DNA of 64,000 nucleotides from Jezberella montanilacus (GTDB lineage: Bacteria > Pseudomonadota > Gammaproteobacteria > Burkholderiales > Burkholderiaceae_B): contig NZ_PVTV01000011.1 of the NCBI RefSeq assembly GCF_003003055.1, positions 372,001 to 436,000 on the forward strand, read 5' to 3'. Numbering within the stretch: position 1 is the first letter of the stretch; every line of letters starts with the position of its first letter. Positions 46,570 through 55,397 of this stretch are shown here, in pieces. Position numbers and translations under genes: made by a program. The notes below the pieces were generated by a model, which saw only the letters and a list, made by a program, of their open reading frames with translations, did not search any database and had not been told where the DNA came from.

Positions 46570-47736
46570 TTAGCGCTTGGCTGGTAACTCGCTTTTGCAA
46601 ATTCTCTCAAGCATCATCTCAGTTGACCCGTCAGTAAAACCGGCGATCTGAGCGCCAACCATATGACGAACGAAAGGATATTCATCCTTTAGGCCGTTTG
46701 CTCCCATGCTATGAAGCAACGCGGCAGTGTGCTTCTCCGCCATCCTGACGGCGAAGACTTTCGCTTTCGCGGCCAGTTCGACCACAGGCTGATTTTCATC
46801 GATCGCTTTCGATGCGGCTTGAACCAACTGCCTGGCCGCCTCAAGATCAACAGCAGCTTCGGCGATACGCCAGCGCCAACCCTGATGCTCTGCCAGCATG
46901 ACACCAAACGCAGTGCGTTTCGATCCGTAGTCAACAGCGACTCTCAGACAGTCTGCCACCATACCGCAACACATCGCAGCGACATAAGTTCTCGCGGCGT
47001 TAATCGATTCAAGGGCTCGCTTAAACGCTAAGCCTGCGGGGTGAATCATCTCTTCTTTGGTTGCTATATAGCCGTTTAATTTAAAACCACTCGTGCCAAG
47101 CGATGCGGATGCCTCGCTACCAAAATTAAGGTCGCGCTCGAAGCCTGCTCGATGGGCGTCGATTAAAAACGCAGCAATTCCGGCAGCGCCAGAGCCGGGC
47201 TGCGTTTGGGCATACATCACCACAAAGTCCGTGAACTGAGCATTGATAATCCAAGCCTTTTCACCACTGATCGTCCAGCCGTCCCCCTGGCCGACCGCGA
47301 GCGTATTAATTGCTGCAAAGTCAGATCCTGCGTGAGGTTCTGTCAGCGCTGTACAACCGGTTTTATCAGCGTTTAACAGCGACGGGATGATTCTCGCCGC
47401 AAGCAACGCTTGCGCCTCGCTGCCAGTCGGCTGTGTCATCCACTGCGACAAGACAACCGCGATATTTTGGGTATTGATCAAGGACATCGAAAAGCCAAAA
47501 TCAGCGCCAGCCAGTATCTCAGCTATTGCGGCCTTGCACTGAAAGCTTGCCTGTGAGCCGCCCCAAGTGATGGGCACTTGTATCCCCATCAAGCCTTTGT
47601 TAGCGGCTAATTTCAGGTAATGCCGAGTAGAGGCATTTGTTGAGTTCCAGCGAGGTGCGTCGGCATGACGGACTGCTTCGGCAATTTCCGTCGCACCGTC
47701 AATCAGTTGCTGCTCTCTTGCTGTCCAGTTCGCCAT
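46570..47736 (-). CDS. acyl-CoA dehydrogenase
   Basis: 388 residues. Segments seen are TALTEPHAGSDFAAINTLAV (FAD loop), GWTISGEKAWIINAQFTDFVVMYAQT, INAARTYVAAMCCGMVADCLRVAVDYGSKRTAFGVMLAEHQGWRWRIAEAA, and the C-terminal VGAQIAGFTDGSTEMMLERICKSE, with the dimer-contact motif GSTEM in place of the common GTSEI-type loop. It starts 2 nt after the LivM gene, so it is coupled to the transporter genes. Confidence 0.92.
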   Translation of the reverse strand: MANWTAREQQLIDGATEIAEAVRHADAPRWNSTNASTRHYLKLAANKGLMGIQVPITWGGSQASFQCKAAIAEILAGADFGFSMSLINTQNIAVVLSQWMTQPTGSEAQALLAARIIPSLLNADKTGCTALTEPHAGSDFAAINTLAVGQGDGWTISGEKAWIINAQFTDFVVMYAQTQPGSGAAGIAAFLIDAHRAGFERDLNFGSEASASLGTSGFKLNGYIATKEEMIHPAGLAFKRALESINAARTYVAAMCCGMVADCLRVAVDYGSKRTAFGVMLAEHQGWRWRIAEAAVDLEAARQLVQAASKAIDENQPVVELAAKAKVFAVRMAEKHTAALLHSMGANGLKDEYPFVRHMVGAQIAGFTDGSTEMMLERICKSELPAKR

Positions 47737-47738
47737 GT

Positions 47739-48776
47739 CTAAACCTTATTGTTGAACCACGTACCGATTTTATTGAAAGTGCCACTGATTAGAGGCACCA
47801 CACCTCTCGGCATGTAGATCGTGGTCAGAATTAGCAGGCCGCCGTAAACCACTAAGCGCAGCGTGTCGGCAATACGCAAATACTCAGGCAAGGCAATCAC
47901 CAGAAATGCCCCGACAACCGGGCCAGCTAAGGTCCCGCTCCCCCCCAAAATGACGGCTAAGATTGCATTGAGTGATTGGTCAACACCAAAGGGTTCAGGA
48001 TTAAGAAAGCCGATGAAGTGCGCATAGAGAGCCCCAGCTAAGCCTGCCAGCGCACCGCTCATCACAAAAGCGAATAATTTATAGCGCCACGTCTCAATAC
48101 CCACTGCCTGCGCCAGCACTTCATTTTGCCTAATTGACAGCAATATCTGGCCCACTCTTGAACGCAGAATCAAGGCGCACAATCCTGTTGCAAAAATAGC
48201 CGCTATCAGAACAAGGTAGTAATAAGCCTCACGGGTATCGAACGCGATTTCGCGCCCCAGAAAATTAAAACCCTCTGGTCTCGGCACATGGGTAAGCCCA
48301 CCTTCGCCACCTGTCAGAGACGTGAAGTTGTTCAGCACAATCACGATCACCAAGTTATAAGCCAAGGTCACAATAGCGAAGTAGTGACCCTTGACTCGTA
48401 AACTGGGATAACCCACAAAAACGGCGATCAGCCCAGCAATGAAAGGCGCGCATAATAAGCTGACCCACACAGACACGTCCAAGCGCAATGCCAATAAGGT
48501 CGATGCATAGGCCCCAACACCCATAAAGCCGGCCGATGCAATCGACACATAGCCGGTAAACCCCTGAATCAGATTCTGTCCTTGTGCAATCACGACCCAG
48601 ATTAAGCCGAGAATCATCAGGTGCAAGAAATACGGCACCGTCAAAAATGCAGGCATGGCAAAAAGCACCACAAGCAACGCGATGAACGCGATATTTTTGA
48701 TGAGAGAATTGCTCATTGGATTGTTTATGGCCTTGTTCGACTGACTATTCGTTGCATGGCTCGTCTCACTGCTCAT
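47739..48776 (-). CDS. livM: branched-chain-type ABC transporter permease (LivM)
   Basis: 345 residues, 8-9 membrane helices. GYVSIASAGFMGVGAYASTLLALRLD is the LivM N-terminal signature and the EAA-like loop is at AVGIETWRYKLFAFVMSGALAGLAGALYAHFIG. The first 20 polar residues are odd, but the ATG overlaps the LivH stop (ATGA), supporting this start. It partners LivH in the membrane. Confidence 0.95.
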   Translation of the reverse strand: MSSETSHATNSQSNKAINNPMSNSLIKNIAFIALLVVLFAMPAFLTVPYFLHLMILGLIWVVIAQGQNLIQGFTGYVSIASAGFMGVGAYASTLLALRLDVSVWVSLLCAPFIAGLIAVFVGYPSLRVKGHYFAIVTLAYNLVIVIVLNNFTSLTGGEGGLTHVPRPEGFNFLGREIAFDTREAYYYLVLIAAIFATGLCALILRSRVGQILLSIRQNEVLAQAVGIETWRYKLFAFVMSGALAGLAGALYAHFIGFLNPEPFGVDQSLNAILAVILGGSGTLAGPVVGAFLVIALPEYLRIADTLRLVVYGGLLILTTIYMPRGVVPLISGTFNKIGTWFNNKV

Positions 48777-49630
48777 CGTTTACCAAGTAAGCCTTCGGGC
48801 CTGAACAACAGCACGATAATCATGACTGCAAAAGCAATCACGTCCTTATATGAGGACGAGATATATCCGGCTGCCAACGATTCGCTGATGCCAAGAATCA
48901 ATCCACCCACTACCGCACCCGGAATGGAGCCTAAGCCACCAAGAATCAGGACGGCAAAACCTTTGATCACCAAGCTTTCACCTAGCCCGGGCGCCAACGC
49001 AAGCATTGCGCCCACCAATGCACCACCAGCAACCCCCAAGGCGGACGACACCCCAAACACCACGTAAGACACTGCATTGGCATTAACACCCATTAAAGTT
49101 GCAGCACCCCGGTTTTGCGCAACCGCCCGGATGGCACGACCGGTTTTTGTTCGAGTAACAAAAAACCACATGGCAACCAGCAAAAGGCTGGTGCAAGCCA
49201 TGACAACCAGTCGTAACTCAGTCAACACCAGACCAAGAAAGTGATAAACATGCGTATAGGGCGTTCTCACCACAATTTGATCAGGGCCAAACGTCACCAG
49301 ATTCAAACCATCTAGCATCATGGTCAGACCCAAGGCAATAATGAAGGCATTGATGGGGGGCGCTTTTTGCACGGGACGATAGGCGATCCTCTCTATCATG
49401 ACCCCAAACACAGCGCCCGCGAGCATGGCAAGTGCAACGGCCGCAAAGAAGGGTAAACCGAGTTTTTCGATCAAAACAAATGCAACGTAGCCGCCAGACA
49501 TAGCCACCACGCCGTGAGCAAAGTGCGCGATACCGAGAATTCCAAACACGATTGTCAGGCCAATGCCAATCAGTGTGTAAACCGCCCCGATTGCAAGACC
49601 GTTAAAAACTTGCTGAAAAAATTCTGTCAC
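48773..49630 (-). CDS. livH: branched-chain-type ABC transporter permease (LivH)
   Basis: 285 residues. FNGLAIGAVYTLIGIGLTIVFGILGIAHFAHGVVAMSGGYVAF is the LivH signature. The cytoplasmic ATPase-contact loop is in MGVNANAVSYVVFGVSSALGVAGGALVGAM. It ends FRPEGLLGKR, the usual LivH terminus. With LivM it forms the channel for amino acids, amides or carboxylates. Confidence 0.96.
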   Translation of the reverse strand: MTEFFQQVFNGLAIGAVYTLIGIGLTIVFGILGIAHFAHGVVAMSGGYVAFVLIEKLGLPFFAAVALAMLAGAVFGVMIERIAYRPVQKAPPINAFIIALGLTMMLDGLNLVTFGPDQIVVRTPYTHVYHFLGLVLTELRLVVMACTSLLLVAMWFFVTRTKTGRAIRAVAQNRGAATLMGVNANAVSYVVFGVSSALGVAGGALVGAMLALAPGLGESLVIKGFAVLILGGLGSIPGAVVGGLILGISESLAAGYISSSYKDVIAFAVMIIVLLFRPEGLLGKR

Positions 49631-49688
49631 GTACTTCTCACAACGAGATGGTTAGCTACTGAATGACGCGGCATGCTTAGTAACGTGA

Positions 49689-50912
49689 TTATTTACGCAA
49701 GGTTTTTAAGAACGCTGAATAAACCAGCGCATCCGAAGGCAAGTCAGAGACATAGACCCACTTGCCCTTCTGCCATTGAAATGCACCATTGGCCGTGTAG
49801 GCCTGGCCACTCTCGTCAAACATTTTCCCCGCCACAGGCAAATACTTCATCACCGATTCAGCTGGGATGACGATGTTATGAGCCGCTGCGGCGACTTTGG
49901 CGGCATCAGTTGTGCCCGCGGTCTCGATGGCATGTTTAAGCACATACACCTGATCATAGGCGTAAGGGGAGCTTGGCGCTGCTGCCATCCCAAACTTCTT
50001 GTTGTAGTTGTCAGCATAGGCTTGTGCAACCGGGCCCAGCGCGGTGAGTGTCAACTCAATCGGACGCAAATCCCAGACGCCTTCCATTTGCTCTGCTGTC
50101 GCCACTTTGAGAAACTGCTCTTCGCTACCACTTGTGAAACCAAAACGTGGGACGTTCAGGCCCATTTCAAGCGCTTGACGATACACAAACGCAGCGGGCT
50201 CTACATAGCCGATTACCAAAATGGCGTCTGGATTCAAGGCACGAATTTTGGTAAGTTGTGGCGTCATGTCGCGATCTTTCAAACCAAAAGATTCCTTCGC
50301 GATGACTTTTCCACCGCCTTTAGTGAACTCTTTTTCAAACGCCTCAAGGTACTGCGTGTAAAAAAAAATATCCAGATTGCCGATCACGGCGATATTCTTA
50401 GCACCCTTTTGCGCGACAAAAGTGCCTGCGGCTGCACCCGTAAAGTCTGCGGGTGGTCGAGTGCGCAACAGGTTACTAGCGCCCTGTGTTGTCACGCTAC
50501 GCTCAGCTGCGTTACCGACCAACATCACAACCGGTTCTTTGCCGATGAACGAAGCAACCGCACTGGTTGGGCCTGAGCAACAGAATCCAACAATGTATTT
50601 CACACCATCGCGATCGATGAGCTTACGAACGACATTCGTCCCCTCGGTTGGATTGGCCTTGTCGTCATAAGAGATGACATTCAGTTTGTAGGTATCTGCG
50701 CCGGCCTTGATACCCCCTTTGGCATTAATTTCGTCCACGGCCATCTTGACCGCATTCGACTGTGGCAACCCATAAACGGCACCAGGACCTGTCAACGAAT
50801 CGCTCAGGCCAATATCAAGTGTTTTATCGGCTGCGGATGCAGCACTGCCTGTCACAGCAATGGCCGTTGCCACCAGAGTACGCGTAATAAACTGACGAGT
50901 AGTATGAGTCAT
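49689..50912 (-). CDS. branched-chain-type ABC transporter substrate-binding protein
   Basis: 407 residues. Signal peptide to about residue 28 (GSAASA). Then KTLDIGLSDSLTGPGAVYGLPQSNAVKMAVDEINAKGGIK, the Peripla_BP_6 opening, and GNAAERSVTTQGASNLLRTRPP and FGMAAAPSSPYAYDQVYVLKHAI. It delivers the ligand to LivHM. It has Cys-Cys in IVGFCCSGPTSAV, unusual for the family. The ligand may be an aromatic or fatty acid-like molecule, judging by the CoA genes in the operon. Confidence 0.94.
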   Translation of the reverse strand: MTHTTRQFITRTLVATAIAVTGSAASAADKTLDIGLSDSLTGPGAVYGLPQSNAVKMAVDEINAKGGIKAGADTYKLNVISYDDKANPTEGTNVVRKLIDRDGVKYIVGFCCSGPTSAVASFIGKEPVVMLVGNAAERSVTTQGASNLLRTRPPADFTGAAAGTFVAQKGAKNIAVIGNLDIFFYTQYLEAFEKEFTKGGGKVIAKESFGLKDRDMTPQLTKIRALNPDAILVIGYVEPAAFVYRQALEMGLNVPRFGFTSGSEEQFLKVATAEQMEGVWDLRPIELTLTALGPVAQAYADNYNKKFGMAAAPSSPYAYDQVYVLKHAIETAGTTDAAKVAAAAHNIVIPAESVMKYLPVAGKMFDESGQAYTANGAFQWQKGKWVYVSDLPSDALVYSAFLKTLRK

Positions 50913-50956
50913 AACAGTCCCCTTTTTATGTCTTTATAAGTTTTGATCTTGATTGC

Positions 50957-51658
50957 TCAGTGCCCGAGATAGGCATTACTCACTTCTGGATTAGACATTA
51001 ATTCTTTGCCAGTCCCTTGTAAAACAATTTCACCCGCCTCGATTAAATAGGCTTGATCTGCGAGACCGAGGGCCATGTTTGCATTCTGTTCGACCAACAA
51101 AATCGTCATCCCATCTGCTTTGATACGCGCGATGGTCTCACCGACCTCTTGGACGATCTTGGGTGCCAGGCCCAAGGATGGCTCATCGAAAATGCAAAGT
51201 TTTGGTCGCGACATCAGGGCACGAGCGATAGCAAGCATCTCTTGCTCACCGCCCGAGAGCGTGCCGGCCATTTGTCTGGCTCGCTTACGCAGGACTGGAA
51301 ACAGATCCATCATCCGATCAATATCCGCGCCTTGCTCTTTATCGCGCCGCGTGTGAGCGCCCATTTTGAGATTTTCAGTGACTGACATCTCTGCAAAAAC
51401 TTGACGACCCTCAGGGCACATCGTAATCCCAGTCCGAACGATACGATGCCCCGAGTACTGAGTAATTTCTTGGCTTTCGAAAAAAATCTGTCCTTCGCGC
51501 ACGGGCAAAAGGCCTGTAATGCAGCGCAACGCGCTCGACTTGCCTGCGCCGTTAGCACCAATTAAGGTGACACATTGCCCTGCTTTGACTTCGAAGCTTA
51601 TACCGTGCAAAACGTCTGTCTTGCCATAGCCGGCGTGTAGATTTTTTACAGTCAACAT
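50957..51658 (-). CDS. livF: branched-chain-type ABC transporter ATPase (LivF)
   Basis: 233 residues. Walker A GANGAGKSSALRCITGLLPVREG, signature LSGGEQEMLAIARALMSRP, Walker B LCIFDEPSLGLAP and switch His in LLVEQNANMAL (Q-loop family: the His is replaced by the LivF-typical Gln). It starts 2 nt after the LivG stop. Confidence 0.96.
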   Translation of the reverse strand: MLTVKNLHAGYGKTDVLHGISFEVKAGQCVTLIGANGAGKSSALRCITGLLPVREGQIFFESQEITQYSGHRIVRTGITMCPEGRQVFAEMSVTENLKMGAHTRRDKEQGADIDRMMDLFPVLRKRARQMAGTLSGGEQEMLAIARALMSRPKLCIFDEPSLGLAPKIVQEVGETIARIKADGMTILLVEQNANMALGLADQAYLIEAGEIVLQGTGKELMSNPEVSNAYLGH

Positions 51659-51660
51659 AC

Positions 51661-52428
51661 TCAGACGCTCGCCCCAAGATACGCTTCAATCACCGCAGGA
51701 TCAGCTCGAATCAGCTCGGGCAAATCATCTGCAATTTTTTGCCCGAAATTCAAGACGGCGATGCGCTCACACACTTCCATGATCAAAGCCATGTGATGTT
51801 CAATAACCATGACGGCAATGCCTTGCCCGCAAATACCACGAATGATGCCACTTAATTCGGCTCGCTCTTTTGCGACCATGCCTGCCGCGGGTTCATCCAA
51901 CAGCAAGAGTTTAGGTTCGGTTGCCAAAGCAGTCGCGATCATCAATAAACGCTGTTGCGCAGAAGAAACCTCGGATCCTGTTAACTGAGCTGATTCAGCA
52001 AGACCTACTCTATCGAGAATGGATTCAGCCTTGGCCATTTGTTTGGCAAACTCCGCTTTTGCAGCGGGACGTCTCAGTGCGTCTGCCCAGCTCGTCTGCG
52101 CATAGCGGCTGTGACAGGCCAAGGCGACATGATCCAACAACGAAAACTCGCCAAATAAAGTGGTCGTTTGAAAAGTTCGCGCTAGGCCCGCAGCGACCCG
52201 CCCTACAATCGAGGTCGCCGTGATGTCATGATCATTGAAAATCAACGAGCCGCTAGTCGGTGACGTGGCACCGGATATCAAGTTCACGGTCGTAGACTTA
52301 CCGGATCCGTTAGGGCCAATCAAACCAACCACTTCACCCGGATAAATGTCGAGAGACAAGGCTTTGACCGCGTGAACACCGCCGAATCGTTTGTCCAAAC
52401 TTCGCAATGCTAGTAACGGTTTGACCAT
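51661..52428 (-). CDS. livG: branched-chain-type ABC transporter ATPase (LivG), altered signature
   Basis: 255 residues. Walker A GPNGSGKSTTVNLISGATSPTSG, FQTTTLFGEFSLLDHVALACH (LivG-specific region), Walker B LLLLDEPAAG and switch His in VIEHHMALIMEVCERI. The ABC signature, normally L-x-Y-G-Q-Q, is SEVSSAQQRLLMIA here: the Gly is Ala and the Tyr is Ser. The gene is first in the eight-gene transporter/CoA operon. Confidence 0.93.
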   Translation of the reverse strand: MVKPLLALRSLDKRFGGVHAVKALSLDIYPGEVVGLIGPNGSGKSTTVNLISGATSPTSGSLIFNDHDITATSIVGRVAAGLARTFQTTTLFGEFSLLDHVALACHSRYAQTSWADALRRPAAKAEFAKQMAKAESILDRVGLAESAQLTGSEVSSAQQRLLMIATALATEPKLLLLDEPAAGMVAKERAELSGIIRGICGQGIAVMVIEHHMALIMEVCERIAVLNFGQKIADDLPELIRADPAVIEAYLGASV

Positions 52429-52626
52429 TTGCTTGAATTGTTATTTGAGATCTCAACGCGAAGCAGCGCGTCAAGGTGATCATGTGGTTGTCGGTTGTAT
52501 CATTTCATGCATCGGGATATTTGTCGACCAATTCGTCTTGCTTCTGATCCACTTCAGCGTTTTGTGCGTGAAGGCAAAGACGTTATGATCCATTATCAAT
52601 ACCTATTTTGGTCGCTTAGGATAGTC

Positions 52627-53775
52627 ATGGCAAATCTGGTTCGCATGTTTCGTCTCGTTATCTTGGCGGGCTGCACCGCAGTGATTGGCGGGTGCGCTGC
52701 CACTGCAGATCAGTCGACTGGCGGCCGTTCACAGAACCCCTCAGCAAACCCAGTACGGATTGGCTCAACCGAGCCGACTCCCGAAACCGAGCAACCGAAC
52801 GCACCACAAGATGAGTTCGCGTCTTCAACCAGAAGAGACGAGGTTAAGCAGTTTGCTCACAAGCTAGCGACCACGCGCAGCTTATCCGAGCCCGCCATCT
52901 TAAATTTGCTGAACGAGGCACGTTACAGCGCAACGGTGGCCAAGTTGATCGCACCAGTTGCTAGTGGCCAACCTCGTCCACCTAAAAGTTGGAAGGTGTA
53001 TCGCGGTCGAAGACTTGACTCGTTAACGGTAAGCCAAGGCAAAGCCTTTATGCAACAGAACGCATCTGCTTTAGATCGTGCGAGTGAAAGATATGGCGTG
53101 CCTGGCCACGTCATTGCAGCTCTGATCGGTGTTGAAACACTTTATGGCAAAAATCAAGGTAGCTTCAGAGCCCTTGATGCCCTCGCGACCTTGGCCTTTG
53201 ACTATCCAGACATGAGCCGCCCTGAGCGAGCGGCCATGTTTCGCGACAACCTAGCCGATCTGATTGAGCTCGATCTCACAGGTAAGGTCAATGCAAGAAC
53301 ACTCAAAGGCTCATACGCTGGGGCGGTGGGGATACCTCAATTCATGCCAAGCAGTATTAAACGCTTCGCAGTGAGTGCTGATGGCCAAACCAAAATCGAT
53401 CTCAACTTGAACCCCGCAGATGCAATTATGTCGATTGCCAATTATCTTGTAGAACATGGTTGGCAAAGAGGTCTACCTGTTTTTGTCCCGGTTCAGTTAC
53501 CTGCCGAAGCTGATAAGCTTGTCGACGGCGGGCTTAAACCGACAACCGACTGGGCGCAACTTCAAGCAGCTGGGGCCAAGCTCAACGCTGGCCAAACGCT
53601 CAGTCAAGCTTGGATGAAAGCTGCTCTCGGGGTGATTGACTTACCAGAAGAAGCCGCTGGCACAACAGAGTACAGAACAGCCACGCCTAACTTCTTTGCC
53701 TTGACACAATATAACCACAGCTATTTCTACGCTGCGGCGATTGCCGATTTATCCGAGGCACTGATCGGACACTAA
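52627..53775 (+). CDS. mltB: lytic murein transglycosylase B
   Basis: 382 residues from the ATG at 52627 (AGGA 5 nt upstream); an upstream open frame to 52495 has no site. A lipoprotein signal with IGGC near residue 23 is present. A Pro/Gln-rich linker follows, then the catalytic domain with ALIGVETLYGKNQGSFRALDALATLAFDYP (catalytic Glu), and GSYAGAVGIPQFMPSSIKRFAV. It cleaves glycan strands to 1,6-anhydroMurNAc at the outer membrane. The products are what NagZ recycles. The 198-bp divergent region 52429-52626 holds its promoter and that of livG. Confidence 0.95.
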   Translation: MANLVRMFRLVILAGCTAVIGGCAATADQSTGGRSQNPSANPVRIGSTEPTPETEQPNAPQDEFASSTRRDEVKQFAHKLATTRSLSEPAILNLLNEARYSATVAKLIAPVASGQPRPPKSWKVYRGRRLDSLTVSQGKAFMQQNASALDRASERYGVPGHVIAALIGVETLYGKNQGSFRALDALATLAFDYPDMSRPERAAMFRDNLADLIELDLTGKVNARTLKGSYAGAVGIPQFMPSSIKRFAVSADGQTKIDLNLNPADAIMSIANYLVEHGWQRGLPVFVPVQLPAEADKLVDGGLKPTTDWAQLQAAGAKLNAGQTLSQAWMKAALGVIDLPEEAAGTTEYRTATPNFFALTQYNHSYFYAAAIADLSEALIGH

Positions 53776-53786
53776 CCGGCAGATTG

Positions 53787-54713
53787 TCACTGACCCGACT
53801 GCTCGTCAAACAAGCCCGTTGATAAGTAACGGTCTCCGCGATCGCACACAATGAAGGCAATGGTCGCATGGCTGACCGTCTCCGCCACACTTAACGCCGC
53901 AACCAAAGCACCCGCGGCGGACACGCCAGCGCAAATACCTTCTTCAGCGGCTAATCGTCTCGCCATTGCCTCAGCGTCTTTTTGCTCGATAGAAACAAAC
54001 TGATCCACCAAACTAGGATCGTAGATGGAGGGAAGATACGCCTCGGGCCATTTACGAATACCTGGGATTTGAGAACCCTCTGCAGGTTGAGCCCCCACGA
54101 TTCGAACCGTTGGGCTTTGCGACTTCAAATAGCGAGAGACACCCATGATGGTGCCAGTCGTACCCATTGCACTGACAAAATGCGTAATGCGTCCCCTCGT
54201 CTGCGACCAGAGCTCAGGCCCTGTCGTCTTGAAATGCGCCAGAGGATTGTCTGGATTTGCAAACTGATCCAACACCTTGCCCTCGCCATTTGCTTGCATC
54301 TTGCTGGCTAGGTCACGGGCATATTCCATACCACCTTGATTGGCTGGTGTCAGAATTAACTTGGCACCGTACGCAGCCATCGACGCCCGACGTTCTGTCG
54401 ACAAGTTATCGGGCATGATCAAAATCATTTTGTACCCGCGCATGGCTGCAGTCATCGCCAGCGCAATACCGGTGTTACCGCTGGTCGCTTCGATGAGCGT
54501 ATCGCCCGGCTTGATATCACCGCGCGCTTCCGCACACATGATCATCGACAAGGCAGGTCTATCCTTGACCGACCCGGCGGGATTGTTACCTTCGAGCTTA
54601 CCCAGAATCACGTTGCCGCGTGCTTCGTTGCCCGGGCCGGGTATGCGTTGCAGTCTAACCAGTGGCGTGTTGCCGACGGTCTCTTCAATGGTGGGGTAGT
54701 TTTGGCTGTTCAT
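53787..54713 (-). CDS. cysM: cysteine synthase B (O-acetylserine sulfhydrylase)
   Basis: 308 residues. TIEETVGNTPLVRLQRI at the N-terminus; PLP Lys in GKLEGNNPAGSVKDRPALSMI; the Asn-loop EATSGNTGIALAMTAAMRGYKMILIMPDNLS; and MGTTGTIMGVSRYLK. The missing C-terminal extension and the NNPAGSVKDR motif indicate CysM rather than CysK. It uses O-acetylserine or phosphoserine-like substrates with sulfide or thiosulfate. No Shine-Dalgarno is present: a hairpin abuts the ATG. Confidence 0.95.
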   Translation of the reverse strand: MNSQNYPTIEETVGNTPLVRLQRIPGPGNEARGNVILGKLEGNNPAGSVKDRPALSMIMCAEARGDIKPGDTLIEATSGNTGIALAMTAAMRGYKMILIMPDNLSTERRASMAAYGAKLILTPANQGGMEYARDLASKMQANGEGKVLDQFANPDNPLAHFKTTGPELWSQTRGRITHFVSAMGTTGTIMGVSRYLKSQSPTVRIVGAQPAEGSQIPGIRKWPEAYLPSIYDPSLVDQFVSIEQKDAEAMARRLAAEEGICAGVSAAGALVAALSVAETVSHATIAFIVCDRGDRYLSTGLFDEQSGQ

Positions 54714-54719
54714 GCCATG

Positions 54720-54757
54720 ATCATACTCAAAACACTGCTGATCGTCTTGAGCATGAT
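54720..54757 (-). promoter_or_regulatory. 14-bp RNA hairpin abutting cysM
   Basis: On the minus strand the 14-nt arms ATCATGCTCAAGAC and GTTTTGAGTATGAT pair completely if two G-U wobbles are allowed (10-nt loop). On the plus strand these same positions are mismatches, so the structure is specific to the cysM-sense RNA. It ends 7 nt before the ATG and occupies the place of the ribosome-binding site. Confidence 0.6.
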
Positions 54758-54800
54758 TTTGTCACGGCATCGTCAGCGCAGCGTGGTTAGTGCGGCGTGG

Positions 54801-55268
54801 TCAAGGCAGAGCTTCCATTAAGGGTATGGCGCTGGCCTGTTGAAGCCCTAAGGTCGATTTGTTTGATTGCCCACCTTTTCTGGCTGACTTCAGCGTCGCC
54901 TGATCGACTGAACCAACAGCAGAGCTCACACCTGAACCCACCATCAGTCCAGCCGCCTGCAATGATTGCAAGCGCTTTTGCCCCAGGCCTTTTACGCGAT
55001 CCGACAGATCTTGCAGCGACTCAAATTTGCCCGCTCGGTCGCGCTCTTGCACAATGATTTGAGCCGTGCGCGGCCCTAATCCCCTCAAGGTCTGCAATTC
55101 GGTGATCGATGCGGTATTCACATCCATGGCCTGCGCGGAAAAAACCATGCTTAAGCCAGCGGCAGCGGCGGCCGCCCGATAGCGTCGATTGGGAAAAACT
55201 CGTCGCCAGCCATTGGTGGGACGAGCGGCCAAGGGCGTAGCAACGGGATCGTATAAAAACGGATTCAT
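54801..55268 (-). CDS. comEA: ComEA-like DNA-binding helix-hairpin-helix protein
   Basis: 155 residues from the ATG at 55268 (GGAGA 5 nt upstream). Polar and Arg-rich N-terminus, a hydrophobic segment (RYRAAAAAAGLSMVFSAQA, about residues 29-47) that is a signal/anchor, then tandem HhH: MDVNTASITELQTLRGLGPRTAQIIVQERDRAGKFESLQDLSDRVKGLGQKRLQSLQAAG. The tail is Ser/Gln/Lys-rich. ComEA binds incoming DNA in the periplasm during transformation. Confidence 0.88.
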   Translation of the reverse strand: MNPFLYDPVATPLAARPTNGWRRVFPNRRYRAAAAAAGLSMVFSAQAMDVNTASITELQTLRGLGPRTAQIIVQERDRAGKFESLQDLSDRVKGLGQKRLQSLQAAGLMVGSGVSSAVGSVDQATLKSARKGGQSNKSTLGLQQASAIPLMEALP

Positions 55269-55279
55269 AGGGTCTCCAA

Positions 55280-55317
55280 TAAAAAAACCACGCATGGTCA
55301 AGTGACCGCTGCGTGGT
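55280..55317 (-). terminator. strong intrinsic terminator directly before comEA
   Basis: On the minus strand ACCACGCA-GC-GGTCA-CT-TGACC-A-TGCGTGGT forms an 8-bp lower stem and a 5-bp upper stem with a small internal loop. It is followed by seven T (55281-55287), and then, 3-4 nt later, the comEA Shine-Dalgarno. It ends the hldD transcript and leaves no room for a separate comEA promoter downstream. Confidence 0.88.
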
Positions 55318-55397
55318 GTTATCTTGAAGGATCGATCGAACTGAGCATAGACTCAATACGTTTTTAATCCATGCGAGACTTTACGATCTTGCTAAGC

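Noticed and set aside
49776-50576. Plus-strand 266-codon ORF
   Set aside because: Entirely antisense to the substrate-binding protein gene, with Cys/His/Arg-rich composition typical of a shadow frame.
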